This document shows, in pieces, positions 8,353-17,345 of a stretch of DNA of 64,000 nucleotides. The stretch is taken from contig NC_014253.1 of the NCBI RefSeq assembly GCF_000196655.1, positions 2,178,318 through 2,242,317 on the forward strand, in the 5' to 3' direction. Origin of the DNA: Methanohalobium evestigatum Z-7303 (GTDB lineage: Archaea > Halobacteriota > Methanosarcinia > Methanosarcinales > Methanosarcinaceae). The notes beneath the pieces are model-generated. The model was not told where the DNA came from. It saw nothing but the letters and a program-made list of their open reading frames with translations, and ran no database searches. Both the position numbers and the translations under genes were made by a program. Numbering within the stretch: position 1 is the stretch's first letter; every line of letters begins with the position of its first letter.

Positions 8353-9084
8353 TTAAAAATTCCATGACCTGTATGCTTCCAGTATATCTTTACCTTCTAC
8401 AAAAACCAGATTGTGCTTTCTGGCGTATTCCATTGCATCGTCTTTGGATAGTGCTTTCCCGTTGTTGTCATCAAGCATTTCGCAGACGACCATTGCAGGG
8501 GTTATACCAGACATATTTGCGATGGCTATTGAAAGTTCGGTCTGACCCATTCTTTTATTGACTTCTCCTTCTGCAGCTTTAAGGATTGCAACATGTCCAG
8601 GAGACCTGAATTCAGCTCCAAAATCAAAATCTTCACCATTAATTGTTTTTTGAACAGCTTCCCCAAGTTTATTAATAGTTAATGAACGGTCGTTGTCAGG
8701 TATTCCTGTACGAGTATCCCTATGATTTACCCACAATGAAAAGGATGACCGTGTATCATATTCAAGATCACCGCTTTGCTCAACAATTGACTTGAGAGAA
8801 TTGTTTGTTCTGGATGCTTCTTTGAGGACATCTGCCATAAAAGGGAGCCCAAAATTGTTAGAAGCACGAAAATCGATGGCTGTACAAATAAGCCCTCCTC
8901 CATCTTTTCGCATCCATTTAACATCTGCTGGAGTTATTGATGTAGCAGGTACCGTTAGGTCAGTTTCACCTTCCCGTCCTTCTGAATCATACAGTAGAAA
9001 CATCTGCCCGTTTTTTGCGGCATCTATAACTTTTCTGACAGTTTCATTCTGGTTATTGGATGAATTCATTTTTATTACTCTCAT
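8353..9084 (-). CDS. ribB: 3,4-dihydroxy-2-butanone-4-phosphate synthase
   Basis: 243 residues, monofunctional DHBP synthase. It converts ribulose 5-phosphate into the four-carbon unit of riboflavin plus formate. Acidic metal-binding motif DSEGREGETDL near residues 35-45, followed by RKDGGGLIC, HRDTRTGIPDNDRSLT and RSPGHVAILKA, all diagnostic of RibB. The ATG at 9084 overlaps the TGA of ribK by 4 bases (ATGA), so synthesis is translationally coupled to the riboflavin kinase. A second ATG at 9069 is an alternative start. It ends near the tRNA-Pro gene. Confidence 0.95.
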   Translation of the reverse strand: MRVIKMNSSNNQNETVRKVIDAAKNGQMFLLYDSEGREGETDLTVPATSITPADVKWMRKDGGGLICTAIDFRASNNFGLPFMADVLKEASRTNNSLKSIVEQSGDLEYDTRSSFSLWVNHRDTRTGIPDNDRSLTINKLGEAVQKTINGEDFDFGAEFRSPGHVAILKAAEGEVNKRMGQTELSIAIANMSGITPAMVVCEMLDDNNGKALSKDDAMEYARKHNLVFVEGKDILEAYRSWNF

Positions 9085-9755
9085 GGATATTTGTGATTGT
9101 TTTGTTTTAACAGGATTTTTACATCATCCCCATCGTTCAGGTTGAGTTTTTTACGCAGGTTAACAGATGCAATAATTTCCAGCAGGTCGCTTGGATAATG
9201 AGAACGTGACGGCAGGATTATGGCACATTCAATATCTTCAATTATGGCTTTGTAACATTTACCACTCCCAAACGTTCTTTCACCATCAGTAAAGCCGTTT
9301 ATCTGGGTTGCTGGTAATTCTTCAAGTTTTTCACGTGTATGTTTGCTATAATTTGCCAGACACACATTCAGTGTTCCCGGATATGGCGTAAAGTTTAACT
9401 TGTTTTCAAACTGTTTTTTGTATCCATCAAGGTTGATGTAGTATTTCCCTTCCCCCAGTCCATTGACTACATAACCATATAGTTCTATGTCACCTTCTTT
9501 TTCAAAAATCCTCAGATAATCTGCGTATTCATCACGAAGTTTTTTTAAACCCTGTTCTGTAACTGTTATCAATTGTCCGTCCTGTACAATTTCTCTGTTG
9601 ATGAGATTTTCATCATCCAGTTTTTTAAGTATCCTTGCTGCGGTCTTGGAACTTGAAGATATATGCTCTGTAAATTCACTGGATGATATCTTTATGCATT
9701 CATCAACAGCACCCAATAGTGCAAGTTTTTTAAGAGATTCAATAGAACAGGGCAT
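9081..9755 (-). CDS. ribK: CTP-dependent riboflavin kinase with N-terminal winged-helix domain
   Basis: About 224 residues from the chosen start. The C-terminal half is the archaeal CTP-using riboflavin kinase (makes FMN): GEGKYYINLDGYKKQF, PYPGTLNV, RTFGSGKCYKA, and LRKKLNLNDGDDVKI. The N-terminal part is a winged helix-turn-helix (LALLGAVDECI ... SSKTAARILKKLDDENLI), a known fusion in methanogens that may bind DNA and autoregulate. The ATG at 9755 has GGTGG 7 bases upstream. An in-frame upstream start at 9845 would add 30 residues without an SD. Coupled to ribB. Confidence 0.92.
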   Translation of the reverse strand: MPCSIESLKKLALLGAVDECIKISSSEFTEHISSSSKTAARILKKLDDENLINREIVQDGQLITVTEQGLKKLRDEYADYLRIFEKEGDIELYGYVVNGLGEGKYYINLDGYKKQFENKLNFTPYPGTLNVCLANYSKHTREKLEELPATQINGFTDGERTFGSGKCYKAIIEDIECAIILPSRSHYPSDLLEIIASVNLRKKLNLNDGDDVKILLKQNNHKYP

Positions 9756-9852
9756 TAATAAACCACCTGTCGACTCATATTTGAGTTGTAACCGTCTCAT
9801 ATATGAGGCAGAAGATAATAAATGTTTTGACTGGAATATCTGCATAAAAATG

Positions 9853-10533
9853 TTATTTTAACCGGGCCAGAATTCCTAAATGGTCTTCATGGTTGGGTTC
9901 AAGTTCACTTCTTTTTAAAATTTCAAACTCCACAGCAAAATCCTTGGTAAGTTTTTTTACTTCTTCTTTGAATATTTTTTTCGGATTTGCTACGGTATCA
10001 ATACTTCTGGCTTTTATTGCAAGTAAAAGAAAACCATCTTTTTTGAGAAATGCTTCTGCATTTTTTGCAGCAATTTCTGCTTGATTCGGCTGGGAAACAT
10101 CCTGAAAAATAACATCCACTTTTTCTACAATATGTGAATAGTGGCTCGGATGTCCAGCATCTGCAAGGACAGGTATTATATTGGGACGCTTTTCACACAA
10201 CATCACTAAGTCTCGCATTGTTCGGGATGAAAATTCCACAGCATATATCAGCCCATTGGTGGCAATATCAGAAATATGACTGACAGTAGTTCCAGAAGCA
10301 GCACCAAGGTACAGTACTTTGGATTCAGGGCTGAGAGGGACGTCAAATTTTTTTAGAACCATCGCCCCGAATTTGCTACGGTGTACATCCCACCTTCGGT
10401 ACTCTACATCATCAACCACTACTAATGGTTCTGAATATACACTATTTCCGGGATTTAGGTTTCTGGTTGCAAGTTGCTTCTTTTTACCTTTTGAGAGTTC
10501 AAAAATACCCTGTGAAATTTCTTTAATGTCCAT
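9853..10533 (-). CDS. flpA: Fibrillarin-like rRNA/tRNA 2'-O-methyltransferase
   Basis: 226 residues, the standard archaeal fibrillarin length. SAM-binding motif VLYLGAASGTTVSHISDI, then YAVEFSSRTMRDL and VDVIFQDVSQPNQAEI, which carries the catalytic Asp. It is the methyltransferase of box C/D sRNPs and acts on rRNA and tRNA guided by sRNAs together with Nop5 and L7Ae. Nop5 is encoded just upstream in the same orientation (29-base gap), the conserved archaeal arrangement. Confidence 0.96.
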   Translation of the reverse strand: MDIKEISQGIFELSKGKKKQLATRNLNPGNSVYSEPLVVVDDVEYRRWDVHRSKFGAMVLKKFDVPLSPESKVLYLGAASGTTVSHISDIATNGLIYAVEFSSRTMRDLVMLCEKRPNIIPVLADAGHPSHYSHIVEKVDVIFQDVSQPNQAEIAAKNAEAFLKKDGFLLLAIKARSIDTVANPKKIFKEEVKKLTKDFAVEFEILKRSELEPNHEDHLGILARLK

Positions 10534-10562
10534 TTTTTGTTCCTGTCCTGTTTAAAACTGGA

Positions 10563-11546
10563 TTACTTTTTTGATTTGTTTTTACCGGGTGGATATGGAT
10601 AGGTATTTTTGATATTATTTATTTTCTCGTCCAGATTAATGGACAATTTATCGTTAACTTCACCAGAATAGTAATCAATTCTTGCAGCAAGGCTTATCTT
10701 GGAGGCAAAAGCTCGTGCAATTTTGCCTCTCTGCCACCATGGAGCGTTTTTTATCAATGGATGGTTGAATATAACACCGTGTTTAGGGGATGTTGCACGG
10801 GATCGGAGATGTTTGAACAGTGCGTTATTTGCACCTATAACCTGTATGGTACTTGATGGCAGGCTTGCAAGTCTTTCCAGACTACCTGTCATACTGATAA
10901 GCCGGGATCCAAGAAGAGCTCCTGCTATATTGGTCAGGTTCGGAGCCGCGTGTTCCACATTTTCCACTATGTAATCCTCGATTTCTTTACGGTTTTTGTA
11001 GAAGCTGCAGAGGTTTATAGCAAAATCTTTGATTATCTTTTCTTCAGAACCTGAAAGTTCAGCTCCCATTGAATCATTTGCTATAGAGTACCATTCATTA
11101 TCCTGTGTTATATTTGACTTGGAACCGTGTTTTGCAACAAACTGTGCAAGGTCTTCTGAAGTTAGGTTAAGTTCTGGGAAAAACATTCCGTACCATTCAG
11201 ATAGCCGCTCTGATAGCAGGTTGGTAGTTTCGTCTATATCATCAAGTGCTTCAACCGCCTGAATAATCCTAATATCGTTGGTAGTGGCGTTTGAAATCTG
11301 GATTTTTGAGGTTTTTATTGCAGCTTGCCGAAGCAGGGTTTCATATTCTTCTTCAGAATCCACAAAACCACATTCCAAAGCTGTAGAGCGTAAGTCTAAT
11401 TGTAAGCTTCTGGCTTTTGATGGTCTGGAATCTATAATATGTCTGGCGATTAAATCAGGATTTTTTGAACAGAGTCTGCACTCTTTAATTGATATTTTTC
11501 CGTCTTTATCAGTTACAATTGTTCCAAACCATGTTATAATTTCCAA
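10563..11546 (-). CDS. Nop5/Nop56-family box C/D sRNP scaffold protein, UUG start
   Basis: 327 residues from a TTG start, giving MEIITWFGTIV as in archaeal Nop5 proteins. The coiled-coil middle is followed by the Nop domain: IEDYIVENVEHAAPNLTNIAGALLGSRLISMTGSL, then LPSSTIQVIGANNALFKHLR and the PKHGVIFNHPLI loop. It bridges fibrillarin and L7Ae on guide RNAs. The TTG at 11546 is chosen because GGAGGT lies 5 bases upstream, inside the end of mptG. The mptG stop is one base away. Starting at the ATG at 11570 would add eight non-family residues. Confidence 0.94.
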   Translation of the reverse strand: MEIITWFGTIVTDKDGKISIKECRLCSKNPDLIARHIIDSRPSKARSLQLDLRSTALECGFVDSEEEYETLLRQAAIKTSKIQISNATTNDIRIIQAVEALDDIDETTNLLSERLSEWYGMFFPELNLTSEDLAQFVAKHGSKSNITQDNEWYSIANDSMGAELSGSEEKIIKDFAINLCSFYKNRKEIEDYIVENVEHAAPNLTNIAGALLGSRLISMTGSLERLASLPSSTIQVIGANNALFKHLRSRATSPKHGVIFNHPLIKNAPWWQRGKIARAFASKISLAARIDYYSGEVNDKLSINLDEKINNIKNTYPYPPGKNKSKK

Positions 11547-11547
11547 T

Positions 11548-12507
11548 TCAAACCTCCGATATATTTGCACCTGTATTGTTGGCGCTGGTTATTATTGCAT
11601 GGCCACCCACAGTATCATCCAGCATACTCTGTACATCCTCCCGGATTTTTTTGCTTTGTAATTTACTGTCTGAAAACCCAAAAACATCAGGTCCAAACGA
11701 ACTCATACCACAGCCTTTGGCACCGGTATCGTTCATAAATCTGATAAGGTTTTTTATATCTTCGGACTGGAGTGCTATTTCACGTTTTTTAAATCCGGTG
11801 GATTGTAGGTGGTTTATACCTCTTCCAAAAGTATCAATATCATTTTCCAAAATTGCCGGTATTATCTGCATCAGTATAAGATGTGATATTTCCTGTACTT
11901 CATTCAATGGTATCGGGCATTCCTTATTAAAGATGTCGACCTCTTTTGCATCATGAGCACCCTGACCGTGTGGTAGAGCCATTATTATATCCCAGTCTGG
12001 AAAATCATGTCTAAATACTATCGGCGCAGGGTCTGCTTTGCTGGCTGCAGACGGTGAAAAACCTTCCTTTTTATTGAATTTGTGTCCGGCATCGACCAGA
12101 AATCCACCGCTTTCAAAGGATGCCACACCTATACCAGAAGTTCCGCCACGTCCAACTTTTTCTGCCAGTTCTCTAACATCTAATCCAAGATTATATACTT
12201 CATTTACTGCAGATGCAGCAGAAAGTGCTGATTGCGTTCCAGAACCAAGACCCACATGAGGTGGTATATCATCTTCAATATTTAGGTTAATTCCTTTCCC
12301 ATCGGGCAAAACAGATTTTACCGCATTTTTTACACGTTCATTAAGGGCTGAATTACCAGTTACAGTTATATTGTCTGATTTTTCGGCTGTAAGTTCCATT
12401 TTTGGATAATCAAGGGTGATTCCAAGTCCACCATCAACTCTGCCGATTTCTGCGTTAAGGTCTATCAATGATAGATGGAGTCTGGAGGGAGATGTTATCC
12501 TTATCAT
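11548..12507 (-). CDS. mptG: Beta-ribofuranosylaminobenzene 5'-phosphate synthase (methanopterin biosynthesis)
   Basis: 319 residues, GHMP-kinase-fold enzyme. It starts MIRITSPSRLHLSLIDLN with GRVDGGLGITL, the hallmark of beta-RFAP synthase, which condenses 4-hydroxybenzoate (or p-aminobenzoate) with PRPP in tetrahydromethanopterin synthesis. The GHMP loop PPHVGLGSGTQSALS lies near residues 83-97 and a second motif GRGGTSGIGVASFESGG follows. Pantoate kinase and other archaeal GHMP proteins share the fold but not the N-terminus. It directly precedes nop5 with a 1-base gap. Confidence 0.9.
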   Translation of the reverse strand: MIRITSPSRLHLSLIDLNAEIGRVDGGLGITLDYPKMELTAEKSDNITVTGNSALNERVKNAVKSVLPDGKGINLNIEDDIPPHVGLGSGTQSALSAASAVNEVYNLGLDVRELAEKVGRGGTSGIGVASFESGGFLVDAGHKFNKKEGFSPSAASKADPAPIVFRHDFPDWDIIMALPHGQGAHDAKEVDIFNKECPIPLNEVQEISHLILMQIIPAILENDIDTFGRGINHLQSTGFKKREIALQSEDIKNLIRFMNDTGAKGCGMSSFGPDVFGFSDSKLQSKKIREDVQSMLDDTVGGHAIITSANNTGANISEV

Positions 12508-12508
12508 A

Positions 12509-13114
12509 TTAGTGTGAGGTATTGTTTTTTCTTAATATGTTCCAGATTGTTTTTAAAACCTTTCTTTCAGTTACAAATCTTACTACAGACGGAACCAATG
12601 AGTACAGCCTAAAACCTATATTTATTACTACCTCATATTTCAATAAATTATCGTTGAAAACGGGATTAATTGTACATCTGTAATCACAGTTGTTATTACA
12701 TTTTTCGTCTATAAAACCCATTACTGAACACAAAAACCCATAGTATATGCCGGTTTCAGAGGGGTCTGAAAATCCATAGGTCAGGTTGCAATGTAATTTT
12801 TTAATCTGAATAATATGGAAAATATCGCGAGCTAATCTTTCACTCGGTTTTTTGATACTTTTAAACAATTTTATGATATTCTTAATTCTGCTAAACGATG
12901 GGATTTCAGCTTTTTTTACTTTTTTCCCTGTTTTCCCTGATCCCTGTTTAAAATCAGGTTTATATGATAACATCAGCCATTTTATAGCAGTATAACCGCA
13001 AAAACCCTCATCGTCTCTTTTTAAACATACAATTATACGGAACGGAGCAAATAGCAGCAATAAAAGAGGTACAACTACAATAATAAAAAGGATGTAAAAA
13101 ATAATTGTGTACAT
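12509..13114 (-). CDS. DUF2953 membrane-anchored protein (YtfI-like)
   Basis: 201 residues. A single N-terminal transmembrane helix (residues 2-25) is followed by a basic soluble domain containing LHCNLTYGFSDPSETGIYYGFLC, the DUF2953 core. In Firmicutes the DUF2953 gene (ytfI) neighbours the GerW gene (ytfJ); the same pairing is seen here, 7 bases downstream of the GerW-like frame. The function is unknown. It is probably cotranscribed with the broken GerW gene and possibly with mptG, whose ATG is 1 base past its stop. Confidence 0.82.
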   Translation of the reverse strand: MYTIIFYILFIIVVVPLLLLLFAPFRIIVCLKRDDEGFCGYTAIKWLMLSYKPDFKQGSGKTGKKVKKAEIPSFSRIKNIIKLFKSIKKPSERLARDIFHIIQIKKLHCNLTYGFSDPSETGIYYGFLCSVMGFIDEKCNNNCDYRCTINPVFNDNLLKYEVVINIGFRLYSLVPSVVRFVTERKVLKTIWNILRKNNTSH

Positions 13115-13121
13115 AAGTGGA

Positions 13122-13517
13122 TTATTCCGCTTTTGTGCTTTTTTCAGATTCCTCTTTTTTATTCTTTCCCATTCTTTCTTTTACGGTTTTTACTTCTTCA
13201 AATAAACCAGGAACTGCTTCCAGTATGGTGCTAATGCTATCTTTTCTGGAAATAGAATGAACACTAACCCCTTATTCGGATATGACTATAAAAGCCACCG
13301 GCTCTATTTTGGCACCAGCACCACCGCCACCACCAAAACCTGATTCAGATTCATTCTTCTTTTCTTCTCCTCCACCACTTCCGAAACCAAAACTAACACG
13401 CGTTACTGGTATTATGGTTTTACCTGCTGACTCTACAGGGTCACCTATAACAGTCTTTGTACTGACCAGATTTTCAAGTTCACCAGCAACTTCCTTTATA
13501 ACGTCTTCAAGGCTCAT
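13122..13517 (-). pseudogene. GerW/YtfJ-family protein interrupted by an in-frame TAA
   Basis: One continuous 132-codon frame with a single internal TAA at 13274-13272 (codon 82). The first part, MSLEDVIKEVAGELENLVS ... KIEPVAFIVISE, is the GerW domain with its Gly-rich loop (GFGSGGGEEKK ... GFGGGGGAGAK). The second part, GVSVHSISRKDSISTILEA ... ERMGKNKKE, is the expected C-terminal half. The stop sits between VISE and GVSV, so one GAA-to-TAA change would explain it. Without readthrough the product is 81 residues. This could be a true nonsense mutation or a sequencing error; TAA is not the pyrrolysine codon. Confidence 0.82.
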
Positions 13518-13617
13518 GATACCGCACCACTTACTTTTAGTAAAGCTTTCTATTTATTGCGCGGTATACACTGTGTTTTAAAGGTAAAAATAACTATCCT
13601 GAAAAATATAAAAAGAA

Positions 13618-15798
13618 TTATTTAGAATTGTCCATGAAAAAGTTCATAAGTGAATATTTAATTTTTTCAGGCTCAACATCAATAAATTCCTTTTTCTCAT
13701 CTTCTGGAAACACCGGATAAACTGCAAATTTTCCAAATTTTTGGGGTGATTCTGTCAAAAACCTCCCATCTATGAGAATTCTTGCACCATAATCGGTTGG
13801 TGAGCGAACAACTCTTCCCATAGCTTGTCGGATTTTACGTATCGTGGGTATCTGAACTGCATAATCCCATCCTGCACCGTATCCAAAAACACTGTCATAG
13901 GCGGATTCAACAGCATTCATCCTGTCATTGAGAGCAGGATAACCTACACCAACAATGATGACAGTGCGTCCACGTCCTTCTCTATAATCGAGCCCTTCAC
14001 TTAGAGTGCCCCAGATATAGGACAACATCACGGCTTTTCCACCATCTTCTCCTATATCAAAAAATTCCTGTCTTACCTGTTGTGCAGAAACACCCACCTC
14101 ATCCAGAAATACAGGAATATTGAGCTGTGAATCAAGTTTTCCATGATAACGTTTTGCTTCATGTGAGTTCTGGAAGAATATTATTACATTACCAGTGGAT
14201 TGTTCGATTGAATCAAGTAGTATCTGTTCAATGGTCTCTATATTCTGGGGATCATCTCTGTTTTTTGCAAATAACGGAGGTACTGATGCTGCAATTGTTA
14301 GGCGTTTATCCTCGGAGAAGGATGAACCATAGGCGAGTTCACATGTTTCTCTACTTATACCAAGGGTGTTTTTGACCATGTCAAAAGGTCGCAGTGTTGC
14401 TGACATCAGAATGGATGAATAGACCGATTCAAAAAGTGGTTCTGTGACATTTTTCGGAATACAGGTAAATAGTTCAATACGTCCGTAGATTTCGTCGTTC
14501 TGGTCTCTTCTGACATTGAGTATGGGATAATAGTGGGGGTTGTTGGACAGTTCCATATACGATAACAGAAAGTCTGCAGCGTATTTAATATCGGAATGTT
14601 TTAAAACTTTGGACAGCCCTTTTTTGTACTGCTCATGATAGAACTCATCCAGTTTGGATCCAAATTCGCTTGCTTCTTCAAGTAGTTCGCGAATCTGCTT
14701 TTTGTCTCCAAAGCCCTCTTCTTTTGCCTGTCGTAAAAATTTCCCGGCAACCATATCGTTTCTGTCATAAGGGTCACTGATGCGAATGTCATACCAGTAT
14801 TTTCCAATTTTTTCCTTTTCTCCGAATTTGAACCTTGAATTGTACGTATTTTGTACCACATCAAGCAGTGTGCTGAAAAGGTTGCCCAATCTTTCATCAG
14901 GTACCTGACCTATGTATTCGTTAACCTCTGACATTGCTTTTTCAATAGTGTGTTCGGTGATGGTTATGGAAGAATGAGAACGTGCAGCGGATTCAATGTT
15001 GTGAGCTTCATCGAATATAACGATAACATCTTGTGGTTCTCTATCAATCCAGCTTAGAAGAGTGGAAAAAATATCCTGATTTAAAACATGGTGGAAGTTT
15101 GCAATTACAAGGTCTGCGTATTTGATTTCACGTTTTAATAACTCGTATCCGCACATACTGTTTTGATAGGCAAAATCATTGACCTCCTCTGGAGTTCGGA
15201 CATCTTTAAACAGCCAGTCTCTAAATTTTTCACTGTCATAGTTCAGGACTTCATATAATTCACTGCAGGTACGTCCACGGAGATTGCGTGCTTTTTCTTC
15301 AGAGTTTTCGAGTTCTTTTGAAAGTTCATCTCTTAAACGTATCAGTTCCGGGTCTTTTGATTGTTTATAATTTTTATTTGCTGATTTGAGTTCCTGCCGT
15401 TTTAACTGGATATCTTTTTCCAGTTCAATGAGGTCAAAAGTGTTTTCCCTTTTAACAGTGCATTCGTCATAGTCGATTCCATGAGGGCACATGTTGGTTT
15501 TACCCTTTATAACTGCGGCTTTTATGTCATTAGTTTTTTTTATATCACGGGCTTCCTGTATGAACTGCACCATTTGCTGGTGGACATTGGTAGCGATTAT
15601 AACAGTTTTGTCCAGTTGTTTACCTACCTGTAGTGCTGGTGCAAGAGCACTCAGGGTTTTTCCTGTACCACATGCACCTTCAAAAAGAACTATCTGTTTT
15701 TTAAGAAGAGCTGAATGGATATTCTCCATTGCATCTTCCTGATTGGGATAGCAGGAATCTTTTGTAAAATATTTTAAATACCCTTTGGAACCTTTCAT
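13618..15798 (-). CDS. XPD/DinG-family superfamily 2 DNA helicase with [4Fe-4S] domain
   Basis: 726 residues. Walker A GACGTGKT at 41-48, cluster-type cysteines at 104, 113, 178 and 216 (the DinG/XPD Fe-S domain, enlarged by a Lys/Glu-rich insertion), DEAH box IFDEAHNIES near 261-270, and C-terminal motifs SATLRPFDMV, YIWGTLSEGLDYREGRGRTVIIVG and QAMGRVVRSPTDYGARILID (motif VI). These enzymes unwind DNA 5' to 3' in repair. AGGTG lies 6 bases ahead of the ATG. Transcribed alone, divergent from the ferredoxin gene. Archaeal annotation often calls it XPD/Rad3; the closest class could also be DinG. Confidence 0.92.
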   Translation of the reverse strand: MKGSKGYLKYFTKDSCYPNQEDAMENIHSALLKKQIVLFEGACGTGKTLSALAPALQVGKQLDKTVIIATNVHQQMVQFIQEARDIKKTNDIKAAVIKGKTNMCPHGIDYDECTVKRENTFDLIELEKDIQLKRQELKSANKNYKQSKDPELIRLRDELSKELENSEEKARNLRGRTCSELYEVLNYDSEKFRDWLFKDVRTPEEVNDFAYQNSMCGYELLKREIKYADLVIANFHHVLNQDIFSTLLSWIDREPQDVIVIFDEAHNIESAARSHSSITITEHTIEKAMSEVNEYIGQVPDERLGNLFSTLLDVVQNTYNSRFKFGEKEKIGKYWYDIRISDPYDRNDMVAGKFLRQAKEEGFGDKKQIRELLEEASEFGSKLDEFYHEQYKKGLSKVLKHSDIKYAADFLLSYMELSNNPHYYPILNVRRDQNDEIYGRIELFTCIPKNVTEPLFESVYSSILMSATLRPFDMVKNTLGISRETCELAYGSSFSEDKRLTIAASVPPLFAKNRDDPQNIETIEQILLDSIEQSTGNVIIFFQNSHEAKRYHGKLDSQLNIPVFLDEVGVSAQQVRQEFFDIGEDGGKAVMLSYIWGTLSEGLDYREGRGRTVIIVGVGYPALNDRMNAVESAYDSVFGYGAGWDYAVQIPTIRKIRQAMGRVVRSPTDYGARILIDGRFLTESPQKFGKFAVYPVFPEDEKKEFIDVEPEKIKYSLMNFFMDNSK

Positions 15799-15980
15799 TG
15801 CAACACCTAAATCTTAGCCCGTTTTAATAGGTTTTGTTCTTTAAATTTTATCTAAAATTTTAACCATTACGGTTGTAGAAGTTGAAATCTAATATCGACA
15901 GTTTTTTATTCAAACTGCCTTATCTAAAGTAGCAAGTTTTAATAAACCTTATTAATACAATAAAAGGAGATATAGTACAA

Positions 15981-16157
15981 ATGGTAGCAGTTATTATTTC
16001 TGAAAATTGTGTGGGCTGTGCGACATGTGTTGATGAATGTCCGGTCGAAGCAATTTCACTGGATGGCGAAAACATTGCAGTTGTAGATGAAGGTGAATGT
16101 TCAGATTGTGGTGAATGTGTAGATGTATGTCCTACAGAAGCAATTGAAATTGAGTAA
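15981..16157 (+). CDS. Small 2[4Fe-4S] ferredoxin
   Basis: 58 residues with two complete cluster motifs: CVGCATCVDECP (residues 10-21) and CSDCGECVDVCP (40-51). Acidic and of standard bacterial/clostridial-type length. AAAGGAGAT lies about 9 bases ahead of the ATG. It is a low-potential electron carrier; in methanogens such ferredoxins connect to CO dehydrogenase, heterodisulfide reductase or biosynthetic reductases. It precedes asd by 53 bases, with an A/T-rich gap, so cotranscription is possible but unproven. Confidence 0.95.
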   Translation: MVAVIISENCVGCATCVDECPVEAISLDGENIAVVDEGECSDCGECVDVCPTEAIEIE

Positions 16158-16210
16158 TCCGTTTTAATATATTCAATCAAATAATTTAATCAATTTTTTA
16201 GGTGGTGGCA

Positions 16211-17242
16211 ATGGCAGAGCGAATAAAAGCTGGAGTACTGGGTGCTACAGGAGCAGTTGGACAGCGTTTTATCGAAGCGCTTACAGACCATCCTTGGTTT
16301 GAAATCACATCACTTGCAGCATCAGAACGAAGTGCTGGCAAAACCTATGAAAATGCTGCAAACTGGAGGCTGGATTCCCAGTTACCTGATGAAGTAAAGG
16401 GTAAGGATGTAGTACCTGTCGACCCTTCCAAAGTAGATGCTGACGTAGTGTTCTCAGCACTACCCTCATCCAGTGCAAAAACTGTAGAACCAGAATTTGC
16501 AGAAGCAGGGTTTGCGGTTGCAAGCAATGCATCGTCTTATAGAATGGAAGACGATGTGCCACTTGTTGTTCCTGAAGTCAATCCCGACCATCTGGGTATG
16601 ATAGAACAGCAGCAAGATAACCGCAACTGGGACGGATATATTATAACAAATCCAAATTGTTCGACTATTATCATGATAGTATCTCTCAAACCTTTGTTGC
16701 AGTTTGGTCTTAATAATGTCAATGTAGCGACTATGCAGGCAGTATCGGGTGCGGGATTTGATGGTGTGTCGTCCATGTCAATAATAGACAATATTCTCCC
16801 CTATATCAAAACAGAGGAAGAGAAGATGGAAAACGAGACTCTAAAACTTCTGGGAGAATTTAATGGTTCTGAGATTTTAAACCCGGATATACACGTAAGT
16901 TCATCATGTCACAGAGTACCTGTACTTGATGGACATACAGAAGCAATATGGGCTGGAATGGATGATAATCCAACACCAGAGGACGTCAGACAGGCTTTCC
17001 TTGATTTTGACCCTGGACTTGAAGACCTCCCATCAAAACCTGAAAATTCACTGGTTGTCTGGGATGAACCTGATAGACCCCAGCCGCGTCTGGATAAAAA
17101 CATAGGTAACGGAATGGCGGTAAATGTCGGACGCATCCGAGAAGGTATCCGTTATATTGCACTGGGTCACAATACCATCCGCGGAGCGGCAGGTGCAAGT
17201 GTACTCAATGCTGAACTCCTTCACAAAAAAGGAAAATTATAA
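16211..17242 (+). CDS. asd: Aspartate-semialdehyde dehydrogenase
   Basis: 343 residues from the chosen ATG. It reduces aspartyl phosphate to aspartate semialdehyde for Lys/Thr/Met synthesis. GVLGATGAVGQRF (NADP loop), TNPNCSTIIM with the catalytic Cys near residue 150, SSCHRVPVLDGHTE with the catalytic His region, and a C-terminal ALGHNTIRGAAG. This is the archaeal/fungal-type subfamily. The ATG at 16211 has GGTGG (16201-16205) at good spacing; an in-frame GTG at 16202 overlaps that SD. Followed by an 8-bp hairpin. Confidence 0.96.
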   Translation: MAERIKAGVLGATGAVGQRFIEALTDHPWFEITSLAASERSAGKTYENAANWRLDSQLPDEVKGKDVVPVDPSKVDADVVFSALPSSSAKTVEPEFAEAGFAVASNASSYRMEDDVPLVVPEVNPDHLGMIEQQQDNRNWDGYIITNPNCSTIIMIVSLKPLLQFGLNNVNVATMQAVSGAGFDGVSSMSIIDNILPYIKTEEEKMENETLKLLGEFNGSEILNPDIHVSSSCHRVPVLDGHTEAIWAGMDDNPTPEDVRQAFLDFDPGLEDLPSKPENSLVVWDEPDRPQPRLDKNIGNGMAVNVGRIREGIRYIALGHNTIRGAAGASVLNAELLHKKGKL

Positions 17243-17264
17243 CGATGCTTTAAAACGCATCGTT
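17241..17264 (+). terminator. Perfect 8-bp hairpin at the asd stop codon
   Basis: AACGATGC and GCATCGTT enclose an 8-base loop; the stem begins within the asd TAA and is followed by a T-rich tract (TTTTCCAATTTTT). It is a likely transcription terminator or mRNA end between asd and pyrH. Confidence 0.55.
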
Positions 17265-17345
17265 TTCCAATTTTTATATGATATTTAATATTGATTTTTT
17301 CCGATACTTTTTAAAAGTAAAATGCAATTATAGTTTTAGATAATC

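Noticed and set aside
9756..9845. 30-residue N-terminal extension of ribK
   Set aside because: No SD at the upstream start, whereas ATG 9755 has GGTGG and matches the usual family start.
13310..13400. Proline/serine-rich frame antisense to the GerW gene
   Set aside because: It is a mirror of the Gly-rich GerW loop, not a separate gene.
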